Source of the DNA: Limnoperna fortunei
Taxonomy: Eukaryota; Mollusca; Bivalvia; Mytilida; Modiolidae
NCBI GenBank assembly: GCA_944474755.1
Contig: OX104114.1
Span: 78,850,623-78,914,622, forward strand
Direction: 5' to 3'
Length of the DNA: 64,000 nucleotides
Part shown: piece after piece, positions 1 through 11,511 of the stretch
How the letters are laid out: the number at the start of each line of letters is the position of its first letter
How positions within the stretch are numbered: position 1 is the stretch's first letter
Notes under the pieces: model-generated
What the model was told of the DNA's origin: nothing
Seen by the model: only the letters and a program-made list of their open reading frames with translations
Databases searched by the model: none
Translations under genes and position numbers: made by a program

Positions 1-1153
1 TCAGTAGGTGTTGTCTGTTCAGTGGATGTTGTAGTCACTGTGTAAGTAATGGGTGTAGCACTTTCTGTCTTGTTTGTAGTAGCAATAGGTTCCAAAGATG
101 TAAAAGCGGCATTGATAGTTGTAGCAGCCTCAGTGCTCCCATTTGATTCAATTAATATAGTTTTTATACTCGTAGCTGTAGGATGAGCAAAAGCCGCAAT
201 TGTAGTGTGTTCCATAATTATAGTATCCACAGCCATACTTACGGCTGTGGGTTGACTAGTAGTAGCCACAGTTGCATTAGTGTGTTCCACAGTTTTTGTA
301 TCTAATGTTGTAGTTGTTTGATACATACTTGTAGAAGTCTTAATGACTGTAGTTGGTTCCAAAGTTGTAAGAGGCAAAGTTGTAGTAGTGGGTTGATTAA
401 TTATGTGAGCCATTGTAATATCAACAGACTCCTTATCCTCAGTATTCGAAATGATGAAAGTTGGGTTAGAAGTTATTGTACCCACAGCGGTGGTTATCGC
501 TTTAGTAGTTGTTGTGCCTACTTTATCTAAAGTTAACATCACAGTTTTAGAAGTGGAGTCCATATCTGCAACAGTTACATGTGTACTTGAAACTTCCAGC
601 GTTTTAGATACATCGATGGCGTCATATTTTGTTAGGCTGTCTTGCACTATAGTGGTAAAAGTTTCTGTATGTGTATCTACCACTTTGGGGCTACAGCTTT
701 TGTAATCAGGTCGAGCACTTCTGTGGCTACAGTTTCTATATTAATATCGGTTACTTTAGTGATTAAAGTTTCTGTATTAGTGTCTGGTACTTTGGCGGTT
801 ACAGTTTGCGCATTAATGCTTTGCATTTTTCTAGTAACAAATTCTGTTGTGATGTCTGAAAATCTTGTTTTTATATTTTCATTATGGATATCTACAGTTT
901 CGCCAGGTTTGTCTGGCACTTTGTCAACAAGTGTGTTTGTATGATTGCTAGTCAGTTGCGATATTACATTTGTTGAAGAAACTGTAGATGCATGTTCTTC
1001 TTTTTTCCATGAAGACGAAACATAAGTTGCTTTTGAAATTAAGGTAGTTGATGTTGTTGTAGTAGTAGCATCAGCTACATATAAATGACTGCTTATAAGA
1101 GTCAAAGTAGCTAACATAGCCTTTAGATACCAAAAGTTTATTCTGGAAGTCAT
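1..1153 (-). CDS. N-terminal exon of a second Thr-rich mucin-like secreted or membrane protein (partial, one frameshift)
   Basis: The exon starts at the ATG at 1153-1151. The first ~29 residues (MTSRINFWYLKAML... ending VADA) form a signal peptide with a hydrophobic core, followed at once by a run of Thr. The rest is rich in Thr, Ser and Val and contains a degenerate repeat of about 16 residues built around V-x-D-x-N/H-x-E-T. The first frame stops at 677, but from the G4 run at 687-690 down to base 1 another frame is open without a stop and continues the same repeat, so one base appears to be missing in that run. This is either an assembly homopolymer error or a real frameshift. The gene continues off the left edge. 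By composition and by its head-to-tail position behind the NIDO/AMOP/VWD gene I infer a paralogue of that gene, but no folded domain is visible here. Confidence 0.6.
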
Positions 1154-1253
1154 TGCAATTTCCTTGAATAAAAAACAGATTTAATGGAAAAATTGCAATA
1201 AATGCTGACGTTAGCATTTGTTGATACTTTGTTACTTAAATATTTCTTCTAAC

Positions 1254-1261
1254 TTTTTATA
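1254..1261 (-). promoter_or_regulatory. possible TATA box of the left mucin-like gene
   Basis: On the minus strand this reads TATAAAAA, about 100 bases upstream of the ATG at 1153. The distance would allow a start site near 1225 with a short leader. An alternative is that the ATG exon is internal, since a pyrimidine tract and AG (TTTTTTATTCAAG) lie 11 bases before the ATG; then this match is chance in AT-rich DNA. Confidence 0.25.
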
Positions 1262-2642
1262 ACAAAGAATATTTAAGTGCAATAAAAATTTAAAACCATT
1301 TTAAAATGTACACACGGTATAAATTAATCTTAACTTTCTAATGTAGGATAAGTACATTTATTCATCATTCTTTATCAACCTTAACTTTAATAATAGCATT
1401 TTTCTTTCAATGCCTGACAAAACAATTGAGACGAAACGTGCATAATATGTTTCCTTTTTAACCAGCTATTTTATTGATCGAATGTATATTGTTAACAGTC
1501 TTAAAGAAACAAAGTGAATCATATATGTTCAATATAATTATACAAGGCTGTATAGTGTTGAAATCCGCCAGGCTGATTAGTGAACTAAACGGGGTTTTTT
1601 TATATTTTTTGTCGTCCATAAAACGCATTATATCAAATTTCCTAATACAACGTCTATTCTGACGACGTATCGTCATCCTGGTAAAACGCAAAAATTCAAT
1701 ATTAAAAATAACACAAGATTAGATTATTTTTCTGTAGTACGTTTCGAAGTAATCATTTTTGCTTATTCTTGATTGGGTATAAAAACGCAACGTAACTTAT
1801 AAATAACGCAGCAATAACAAACTATTAACACTACTGTACAAAATGCACTTTTTCATTTGGTCTATGCAACAGATCCGTTTAGTTTATTTAAAATCGACAT
1901 CGGGATATCCCCTAACCATGCCGCGAATGAAAGCAAGCTTATGATTGTCTAAATGCAGGTATGATGTAGCCAATCGAAATAGTGAATTCAACTCTCTAAA
2001 TGTCTTAGCTAAGTTTTTCAGGGTTTCGTGGTTACATGAGGACACAGAAACCTTGACTTTTGAGGATGCACAAAGGCATGATTTTAATTTGTTAATTAAT
2101 TGATTGAGCTATAGTTTGATACTTAATCTTCTGTTCAGTCAGATTTCATAACAACATTTAAAGTATCTCATTGCTGCATAGAAAAACAAAATTGAACCTT
2201 AAACACGTTTCTAATGTCTGTTGGTTATCAAAACCGAATCAAAGTAAGACATTGTATAATATTTATTTTTAAGAATTGTGATTTTAAGGTCTAGTGATAT
2301 ACAGAATAATTATTGAACTACTTGTAAATATGTTTAATTTTTTTGACTTGTTTTTAATACAATGGTTAAATGTGTCTACAAATTTGCGTAGTAACATTAC
2401 ATAGTTTTTTCATTCGCTTAATTTACAAGTGCTATACTAAAGATAACCTAAGGTAAGCGAACGAAAATTAATTAAGAAGTTAAAATAACGACAAATTAAA
2501 TGCATGACTAAGAAACAAAAAAATAGTAAAATCCACACTATTCGATTCTGCATAGCTGAGTACCAATTTAAAACAATTTGACAGTGTTCACTTCAGCACT
2601 GCAATTTACCAATATACGTACCAAATTTAACCCACAATTCAA
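1262..2642. other. intergenic, no gene seen
   Basis: AT-rich sequence with only short open frames in both strands and no recognisable repeat. If the mucin-like gene at 1-1153 starts here, its promoter would lie in the first part of this stretch. Confidence 0.4.
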
Positions 2643-4147
2643 TTAAAGGGAAACTTCGCGAAAAAAATGAAAATTTGATATATTATTCTTCAAATAAAAA
2701 GAAACACTTTTACCTCTTGATGTTTCATTATATTTTCAATGGTTAAGTTATAACGTTGAATTCACCGTGTAAAAAATACACTTATGGAGGTCCGCCATCT
2801 TGTCACTATCTCGTCACTAGATGGCGATACTAGAGTTCCCCTGGACATCCAAGTACCTTAAAGTCTCCGTATGATAATAAAGTGAAACGGTCAATAACAG
2901 AAGGTTGTACTATAAGACAAGGTAGTGGCAAGATTACGTTTCGTATTCATGATCTAAGCAAAAAAGATCTAAGTCCACAGCAGCAACAACTTCATGCGAA
3001 TATCATTTTCCGGAATTAAATGGAGGATAGTTTAAAGGTATGGTGACCTCATTTTTCATCGAATATTCGTTTGAATTTTGTCCAAAGTTAATAAATTCTT
3101 AATCAGATTATGCAACTTATTGAACGACACTGTTTGTATACAAAATCTTTGCGATGTTGACTATTTAGAAATAACGGTTTTAAATGAAATATTTTTATAT
3201 ACCCCGTTTTGCGCATCAATATTTCACTTCACGTTTAGTACATTTATTATTATTATTATTACTGGTAACATTTATTGTATGTGCGCGTAACACAGTTTCC
3301 AAAATTTGTTTGTATATTTTGAGTCAACGTATCAGTTTTACGCTTACTCTGACATGGCATCTAAAGGTATTCGAACTCTTATATACATTCTGTGTTCTGA
3401 CACTTCGGTGTATTCAAATCATACCTGTCCTTGTCAGGAGGGGGCGTTTCAAATTTCGAAGTACATGATTAACCTTCAATCTGATTAGCTTTGAAAATGT
3501 CCGAATATTCATACTTCAAAGTCGGCTTCAAAGATCTAGTAATTGCAATAAACATCCTGTTTGTTTATCTGCTAATTCTGTTAATTACCCTTCAAAAACG
3601 AGTAATGATTTACCTGTAAAATTTTCACGTCCAGGTACAACTGCCGTTTCAAGACGTGCAAAATTTTCTACGGAATTTTATTTTATGTTAAAAAAATTAA
3701 TATAAAAATATATCTTTTATTACAATTATTATTTAGGTAATTATCTGAGTTAAATAAAGACAGGTTAAAATTTGTGTCTAAAAATATTTTATTAATAAAA
3801 ATATCATTAAAACATTAAGACGTATTTGGTCATCTTATGTTGTCAGCTGGTTATTAGTCATCGCCATAGTTTTAATATTCTTCAAAGAGCAAAGGCAGAA
3901 AAACATATTTTTAAAACGGATTATTTATCATATTTACTGGATAATTACATTTATCACGTCACAAACGCAGTCACGGAATAAAATACTGTTAATATGGCAG
4001 CCCAATACACAAATGTTTACCACCTTTAATTCACTCTCGAAGCGTAACAGTAAAGAATACAATAAACCATCAAAAGGCAATTATATTTCTTTTTATTTTA
4101 AAAATAACATATCAAATTTTCATTTTTTCGCGAAGTTTCCCTTTTAA
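2643..4147. mobile_element. TTAA-flanked terminal-inverted-repeat element, non-autonomous
   Basis: The left end TTAA-AGGGAAACTTCGCG (from 2643) is matched in inverted orientation by CGCGAAGTTTCCCTT-TTAA ending at 4147. The inverted similarity continues inward for about 60 bases (AAATGAAAATTTGATAT, then an AAATAAAAAGAAA tract). The 1.5 kb interior has no open frame resembling a transposase. TTAA at both ends is the target-site preference of piggyBac and Kolobok-type elements, so I infer a non-autonomous derivative of such a family; the superfamily is not settled. One A differs between the two inner ends. Confidence 0.7.
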
Positions 4148-5520
4148 GTGTAGAGAGACATATTAAATCAATAAAATTTAACATCACTGGAATAAGTCTA
4201 ATTGAACTGTTATAGACCTGTTAAAACGACATAACCTGGATACGATGCACAGCTATATATATTTATTATTATGTTTTGTTTATTGTTCGTTACGATACTC
4301 ATATTGGGGCTTCCTCCCCAATGAAAACTGGACGCCATGGCTACAGCTGTTAAATGTACATATTTTAACATTGTCAACTCGTTGTTACAATAGAATAACA
4401 GTTTTTATCTTGTTTTCTATCATTGCATGGGATTGCTCTCATTCATTTATAATTTATAATCTATCATCTTTTTAATACAAAAAATTTTAAGCGTTTAGAT
4501 TTTACAAATTTTAGTAACAATTATTAAATAAATGTTTAATAAAATATTCCTAAATTAATATCGTTTATCTCTTGTAATGCGTTATACTGTAAAATGCGAT
4601 TTAATAATATTTCTTTTTTAATATATATATTAATAATTTTCCAGTAATAGTATTCTTTCTTTTAAGGCGTTAATGCAACACGTTGTGGGTATTGCCTTGT
4701 TTTTATAGAACATGATTAACATTCGTTCTTTTATGTGTTCATCTTCATCGAGTACTCAAGTTTTTTTCAAACAAATAATGGCCGCCGTGATATAGCATAA
4801 ACACTGCTGAAAGTGTTTTGAAACACGATTCATACAAAAACAGAGGTTTGTAGATGATAATTGAGTCATTGCAGGATATGAATATGGACGACTCCAGGCA
4901 TAAACCTCTGACTTCGAAATACACATTAAAATATAATCATTCTGGCTACGTTATTACTAGTACTCGAGGCATTACTTCTTATCTAATAAAAATGTTAGGT
5001 AAAAGACCTAAATAAATTGAGCCATGATTCGTCACGTGCTATCAGAATTTTATAATAAATCGAGAATAATGCCAGCCATATTGAGAAAAACATGAAAGGA
5101 CATAGACTCTGATGATATTTTTGTTTTGTTTTCAATATTTAAATATTTAAGTGTCTCTCTACTTTCATTATTATTTTTTTTCTTTTAAATGAAAATAGAT
5201 ACACTGGAATGTTTTTATGAAGGTAGGTGTGAAACTTTGATCATATGTAACTATGTTGCAAAATGGAAGACGTTTATTATCAGTGAATTATAGAATATCA
5301 TGACTTGTTTTATTGCTGTCTGTTATTTGCTATAACTTTTTCCGATGTTTCTACTTTAGCAGCAGTTGCAAGCAGGCTTTAGAGATACTTTGAAACAAGC
5401 CATTTCAGAGGTGGTGTGAATCAAATATTAATGCAAATAAAAAATCTGAGGATATGTTGCAATCTAAGTTATTCTCTTGATGCAATAGCGTTAAGGTCGT
5501 GACAAATCATATTATACAAT
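4148..5520. other. intergenic with a small SINE-A relic
   Basis: No gene seen. At about 4302-4350 the phrase GCTTCCTCCCCAATGAAAAC followed by TGGACGCCATGGCTACAGCTG resembles the body of the SINE-A family (see 10155-10452) in plus orientation, strongly diverged. Confidence 0.3.
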
Positions 5521-6426
5521 TAGGCCACGCCGAATTGATTGCTTGTTCGTCGGACCGCCCGCACGTAAAATTATTTCAGAAAGAAAAAAAAATAAATTTC
5601 TTCCGCCCGCATTAACCGGAAACCCGCCAGCGTCCAGAAACGGAAGTTGTCTTTACAAAAAAATCTTCTCCGCGTTCTACGAATTCATCCAACTGCTCTG
5701 ATAGCTGGAGATTCAGTCAGAACTTAGAAGGCTAAAATACCGTTTCAGTCGTCCACTATAAAATCAAAACCTAAAGTAAAATGTAGAAAACAATGACAGA
5801 AAACAAGAGTGCGGTTGTGGCAGCAGTTGCCACCCAGTTTAAAGTACTGCTACCAAATACAGCATTAGAATGTCGAATGGACGACACCTTTATCAACCTA
5901 TTTACATGCATACAAGGGAAGCCTTCAACGCACGCCAATGTTTCTAACCTTAGTTATGACAACATTATGAGAATCAAAATTAGGAAAATCCCAAGCTTTT
6001 AGGCAGGGAAACTGATGGCATAATAGTTAGACAGGTAGTCTTTTATTATTTCTTTTTAATCAATCTTGAAATTATGCCTTGCCAAAAAGATTTGGAGACA
6101 TATCTGATAGTGGTATGGGCTGTCTGTTGGTCAGTCTGTATACCTATTGATAGAAAGCCAAGGCAGCATCTTTTTAGAAGTTCTTTTCTGCTATATAATT
6201 TACTAATCAATGAAGAACACGCACTTGTTTAATATCAATTACAGTTTTTTTTAAATTTCAGTTATTTTCTTCAAAATTAAAAAAAATCGCTCGCTCGCAT
6301 CAGTTTAACCATGAAAACCTGGATCAAATCTTTTTAAAAAACTAAAAACATGTCGCTCGCAATAAAAAAAATTATTCGCTCCACAAAATCAGAATTTCAA
6401 AAAAAAATTAATAAAAAAATTTCGCT
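5521..6426. other. GC-richer patch, 70-codon open frame and CGCTCG-rich stretch
   Basis: At 5521-5660 the DNA is richer in CCGCCCGC-like words, and at 6285-6425 a related TCGCTCGC/ATTCGCTC pattern occurs among A tracts. Between them 5793-6002 (+) is an open frame of 69 residues beginning MTENKSAVVAAVATQFK. It resembles no family I know, has no obvious splice donor, and lies between repeat-like flanks. It may be part of a dispersed element rather than a gene. Confidence 0.25.
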
Positions 6427-6935
6427 GAGGGCTGATCAATCCTGATAACGACCGTATATCAAAGTGATTAATTGTTTTATTACATGAATAAAACCACAAT
6501 CTCCCATGATCAGAAAAACAGAGAATGCCTTTTCTACTGGAGCCCCTTCTACATTTTGTAATTGTTGTTACTCTTAATATTTTCTATTTAATACTGCATT
6601 TTGATATCAATTTGCCGATAATCCTGTAATTCCAGTTTCAAATATTGAGAAGAGTATAAATTAATCAACATATCGCAGAGCCGGCGTTTCTCCCATTTGT
6701 TGTTGTCACGCACGATGTACAATTTATACAATCGATTTGATTGAACAAAAGAATTTGTTAAGACGGCTATTCTGATTGGCTAAAACATAAAAACCAGGTC
6801 GATATCGTATTCCGCCTGACTACTATGCAGCGGAATCATGCAACGTACAAACATTTTATGTTATTTTAGTACTGTTGCGATTTATCGTGAACCAAAAGAC
6901 GTTTTTAGACCAATCAAAAACACGCAAAATTCTAA
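6427..6935 (+). repeat. dispersed repeat, inverted partner of 27984-28504
   Basis: About 500 bases here match the reverse complement of 27984-28504, including the shared phrases CCGTATATCAAAG, ATTACATGAATA, CAGTTTCAAATATTGAGAAG, GATTGGCTAAAACA and TTAGACCAATCAAA. The right terminal inverted repeat seen in the other copy is not preserved here, so this is the more decayed copy. Open frames within it are incidental. Confidence 0.65.
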
Positions 6936-9900
6936 CAAAAAGTTCACTGTTACTGAAATTATTACAATGATTTTATTTCTGATTGCTAACATATTTGTCA
7001 TGTTTGGTGGACATTTTTTTTCTGCAGACCGTTGACATTCCAATAGGTATCAACTGTGTTACCCTTCTAGCTGCCTCGTACCTTTATAAGTTTCAGGCGC
7101 ATTTGTATAAGGGATTCTTAAAATCAAAGACAAAATGGTTGGTCTTCTCTTGTAATACTATCCGCTAAATAGATGATGTGCTTTCATTAAATAATATAAT
7201 ATTCGGTGATAAGATTGATCATATCTACCACATTGAAGTTGAAATTAAAGAGACAACAGAGACAACTACGTCTGCCTCATACCTTGATCTAGATACAGAA
7301 ATTTATATTTTATGACGGTTTAAAACAAAAATTATGAAAAAGGACGATTATAAAGATTTGCCATTGTAAATTTTTCTTTTTAGCGTGGCAACATTCCAGA
7401 GGCCCTATATATATATATATAGTATACATCTCCCAATTTATCAAGTATTCAAAAGCCTTATTTTGTTAAAAACTTTCCTTCTTACTGTATTTTTACTACA
7501 TTCAGATATGACTTTTTTATTTTAACCTGACTGATACCACCGATGCCTCGCTGGGAAGAGGAGTCACTTACCTTACCGCAGCACGTAGACTCGCACACCC
7601 CCACCGGTTTAAATGGGTATGTGTCACTGCTTTTGGTTGTTATGTCGATTGTCTGTTGTTGATGTCTCATCTTTTGGAGAACCATAGTTTTATCAGTCCT
7701 CGACATATTGTGTATCGAAAAATCCTCGCTATCTTTTATTTTTGTTTCCTTATTAAAGATTTTCCAGCCACCATATGCCAATTTTTGAGCGCAATGTAAT
7801 TTAAACCTTTTCAGAAAGCAACATTTTATCTGACACCCGTTTGATGTTTAATAGAATCTCATATGCATGATAAATGCAAATACATTTGCTGTAAAGCTTC
7901 ATTACAATTCCTTTCTGATCTTTTTATAAAATATGTTTCGTAAGATAACAATTTAATAACGCTGAATCACTAAGCTATTAAACCCTGTTCATTTAATTGA
8001 ATACTTAGCTGTCAGAACAATAAATTAAAAGTATAACATTGCATTCGTCTTTTACATACAATGCAAAACCCGTTTATAAGCTTAAACATAATAATTAATG
8101 TACATATAAATGTAGTTACAGGTATTCATACTTTTACCTATATCTAATAGTAATGTTTTAGTGGGGTACATAATATTAATTTATTCACTCTAACTTCAAA
8201 ATCGAATGGTTGGAGAGATGCGTATACCTTACAAATGATTGATAATAGATTACAGGTAAACCCTGCAATTGAAACTATGACTACATTAAAACAGTCATTT
8301 CGTCAATAGAGAGGAAAGGTATCAGTAAGATATGAATTATCTTGATAGTAGTGATATCGATTAGGTGATATAAGAATGCCAATTGTTTGTACTGAAAAAT
8401 ACCCTTTCCACTCAAACCTAAACAGTTGAGAACAAATAAAAGTCGTTTATATTTGAGTTCAATACATGGACAACAGGCACTCAAAATCTGTGTAACTTAG
8501 TGATATTTAATTACTCCACAGTACAAGAAAACACTTCTAACTATTATAAAAGGATTAAGCTATGTTTTACATTTGTTTTAATTTAATTGCACCCCACACA
8601 TAGATTGCTTCTTTTGGTCGAGTTGAACAAAGTGCGAACACGGGTTATAGTACGATGCAATCGGGCATGCGGCAAACATAGTATACATATTTTGTGTGTT
8701 CACCTCATCTTTCAAACCATCACTTTGCCGAAAGATTACACACACATTTAACGTATGCACTTTCTATTTTGGACATGTTCCAGTATTTTGTCTTTTTTTC
8801 ATGAATAGTTTTTCAGTAAATTTTACAGAAACGGGTACTTATTTTGTGTCATCAACGCCGTTTCCAACTGATTTCCTCAACATTTTTAAGAAAGATAGCA
8901 GACAAATGTATCTTTGGACAGCCGTTTTAAGTAATTGTTTAAGGATATTTTCCGGTTTTTCATACGAACATTAAATTTTAAGCAAATTATGTAGATTAAA
9001 GTACTATTTTGCGAAATTAACTTCTCCTCTAGTTTTAGGAATACCCTAATCTTTCTTACAAATCGTAACGCATTTCCGTTAAAGTACTCGGTTAGCAAAC
9101 GTCCATTGCATTTACATTATTTAATAAGCCGAGTTTATTAGGAAGACAAAAAGCTAAGTAAACATAAAGTGAACAGCAATAAAATAACCAATGTTATACA
9201 TTATAACATGCGAAAAGCAACTTTCGTCTATTAAACGCTCAAACCCAAAATATAGGAAAGCAACTTATCTTGATGTTTTGAAGTTTTTATCATCAAATGA
9301 AATCATCAACACCTTGCGAATAACAATTAAATGTATTATAACTTGAGTTTAGTTATTTAAAAAGTTACATCAATCTTTGAATCTATATTTTTAATGTCAA
9401 AACCGAAGTGTACATGCAATTAATGGTTCCGAGACTACACGTCCACAAGCAGAGGCATCGATCTACTAGTCAGTGGTGGCAAAGAAGTCATCAAGTATGT
9501 CAATATTAAGGAATTTATTTATGTCAGTCGAGCACTTCGTTCATGCAATTGATACAGTAACCACAATATTGAAAAGCTAACTTATTGAAACGATTTTGTT
9601 GCAAACTAGTCCACAAATTACCGGCTTGACGTTGTAAAATAAAACAATTTAAAAAAAAACACAACCAAGCAGATGCGATATCCTGAGTCATTTCTCTCGT
9701 TAGATGATAATATTTAACAGCATTTTTTCTATTTTAACAAATCAACCAATTAAAGTTAATGATTCACTTAAAATACAAACATCGCATCGAAACAAATCCT
9801 TTGACACCTTTTTATTGAAAATAAGTACGCCTATTAAATACCCGCTAAACGAATCAACAGTTATTTAATCAAATAAAACTATTGTTCTACTACAGACAAA

Positions 9901-10154
9901 GAAAAGTCTGGATAGACACATTGGTAATACTCTCAAGCCAACAAAATAATTAGCAAGACAAAGAACAATTAGCTACAAATGTGTCAAAAATAAAGAAACC
10001 TTCCCATGAGACTCAACCGGCAAGCTATTCAGTTTGTGCTTTTTATTGTATATATTTTAAATTTTATTGTTATGCTCTAGGAAGGGGTATAGTTAAGTTT
10101 CAGATTACTCATTTATTTTACTATTTTAAGGTCGAAAGCCTTCTACATTGTAAC
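6936..10154. other. intergenic, no supported gene
   Basis: Apart from the open frame at 7482-7781 I see only AT-rich DNA, a short TA run near 7410-7421 and scattered small open frames with no domain or splice context. Confidence 0.4.
7482..7781 (-). other. open frame with a splice-donor-like end, possible orphan exon
   Basis: The frame encodes 99 residues. In its middle a stretch ending ...GVCESTCCGK is followed directly by GTAAGTGA, a strong donor match, so the coding part could end there. There is no signal peptide, no domain I recognise, and no convincing partner exon nearby. It sits between the two mucin-like genes on the same strand. It could be a remnant exon or chance. Confidence 0.2.
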
Positions 10155-10452
10155 ACTTTTAATCGATGTTTGTTGGTTTGTTTGTTTGATGGTGTTTAAC
10201 GCCACTTTCAGTAATTTTTCAGCTATATCATGGCGTCCAGTTTTTATTGGGGGAGGAAGCCGAAGTACCCGGAGAAAACCCCCGACCTGCGGTAGGAAAA
10301 CTGGTAATCCTTGTCAATTAAGATTGGTGTCGAGTACACCCTGCCTGCAGTGAGAATCGAACCCGCAATCTCAGTGTTGACAGACCACGTGATCAATAGT
10401 AGACGAACTACCTTGACCATTCGGCCACCGAGGCCCCCTACTTTTAATCGAT
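10155..10452 (-). mobile_element. tRNA-derived SINE (family A), full copy with 13-bp target duplication
   Basis: The element lies on the minus strand at 10168-10439. Its head, read from the right, has a box-A-like TGGCCGAATGG and a box-B-like GGTTCGATTCT, the two internal RNA polymerase III promoter elements of a tRNA gene. The body ends in a tail that reads GTTTGTTTGTTT-like on the plus strand. The flanking 13-base repeat ACTTTTAATCGAT at 10155-10167 and 10440-10452 is a perfect target-site duplication, so this is a recognisable retrotransposition event mobilised by a LINE. Other copies or fragments lie at 35350-35604, 32141-32510, 62941-63038, 53655-53722 and 17875-17980. Confidence 0.85.
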
Positions 10453-11350
10453 AGTATTATTATTATTTTCTAAAAGCGTTCTTTCGATATCTTTACAGTA
10501 ATTAGATATATATAAGACCGTTCGGTCAATCCGGTGACCTTCCAAAACGATTTCTGTTATTGTTTTGTAATATTATATTTCTAGAAACGATTGGTAAATA
10601 CTATAATGACTTTTAACTTAATTATAAAGTTTAAAAGGTCTTCTATGCATACTATATGTTATGAATCGTACTTACAAACACAGGATCTGTAGATCGTAAA
10701 ACAAAATAGTAATCCACTTAGTTTGTGCAATTCTTCTTCGCATTACCTGTAAAATAAACAGATTGGCAGTGTTTGTTGTTAAAAGATTACCGTTGAATGA
10801 CAGTAGAAATCTAAGGTTATCAACAAATACGATCAATATTTACCCTTTTTCAATGCATTCCATGTTTCTTTTTTATGCTTTTACTTATGCATCGTCTAGC
10901 AAAAAGTGAATCATTCAGAAATAAATATCCAATTAAGCAGCAGGTTAAGTAATAAAATTTAACAGACACTTTAATTAACAAGCAAATACAAGCAAAAATG
11001 TCATAGACATCTTTATTCACAATAAATATTTCTATGTATCAATATTGAAGATTGTTTAACTTGTTAGTTTGTAATGTACTTCAGGTTTAGGTTAAATGTA
11101 TGTCAGTCCAAATACAAAAAATAAACTAAAATAATAAGCTGCCAATTATGTGCAATGGCAAATCTTTAAGTAGTGTCAACCTTAACTTTAACATTACTGT
11201 CCTTGCTATTTAAAATCATTTTTACAATTAAAAATCATTTATGTGTTGGACCGTAAACATGTCCTTAGTGTTTGTTTGTTTATCAAATGATCATCGCAGC
11301 ACAATTACTATGTACTGAATTAATGAACAGTTGGCGAAACTTACTGCAAT

Positions 11351-11511
11351 CATATCTTTACACAAGATATTATTATATATTAACAAATAAATGGTATCTA
11401 AAGTCTATCATATCTTTACACAAGATATTATTATATATTAACAAATAAATGGTATCTCAAGTCTATCATATCTTTACACAAGATATTATTATACATTAAT
11501 AACTAAATGGC
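11351..11511. repeat. 58-base tandem repeat, three units
   Basis: Units begin at 11351, 11409 and 11467, each starting CATATCTTTACACAAGATAT. The first two are nearly identical; the third diverges after about 45 bases. TATCTTTACACAAGATA inside the unit is partly palindromic. Confidence 0.9.

Noticed and set aside
10330..10440. tRNA gene on the minus strand (box A and box B present)
   Set aside because: It continues into a SINE body with a (CAAA)n tail and target duplication; the cloverleaf is not complete.
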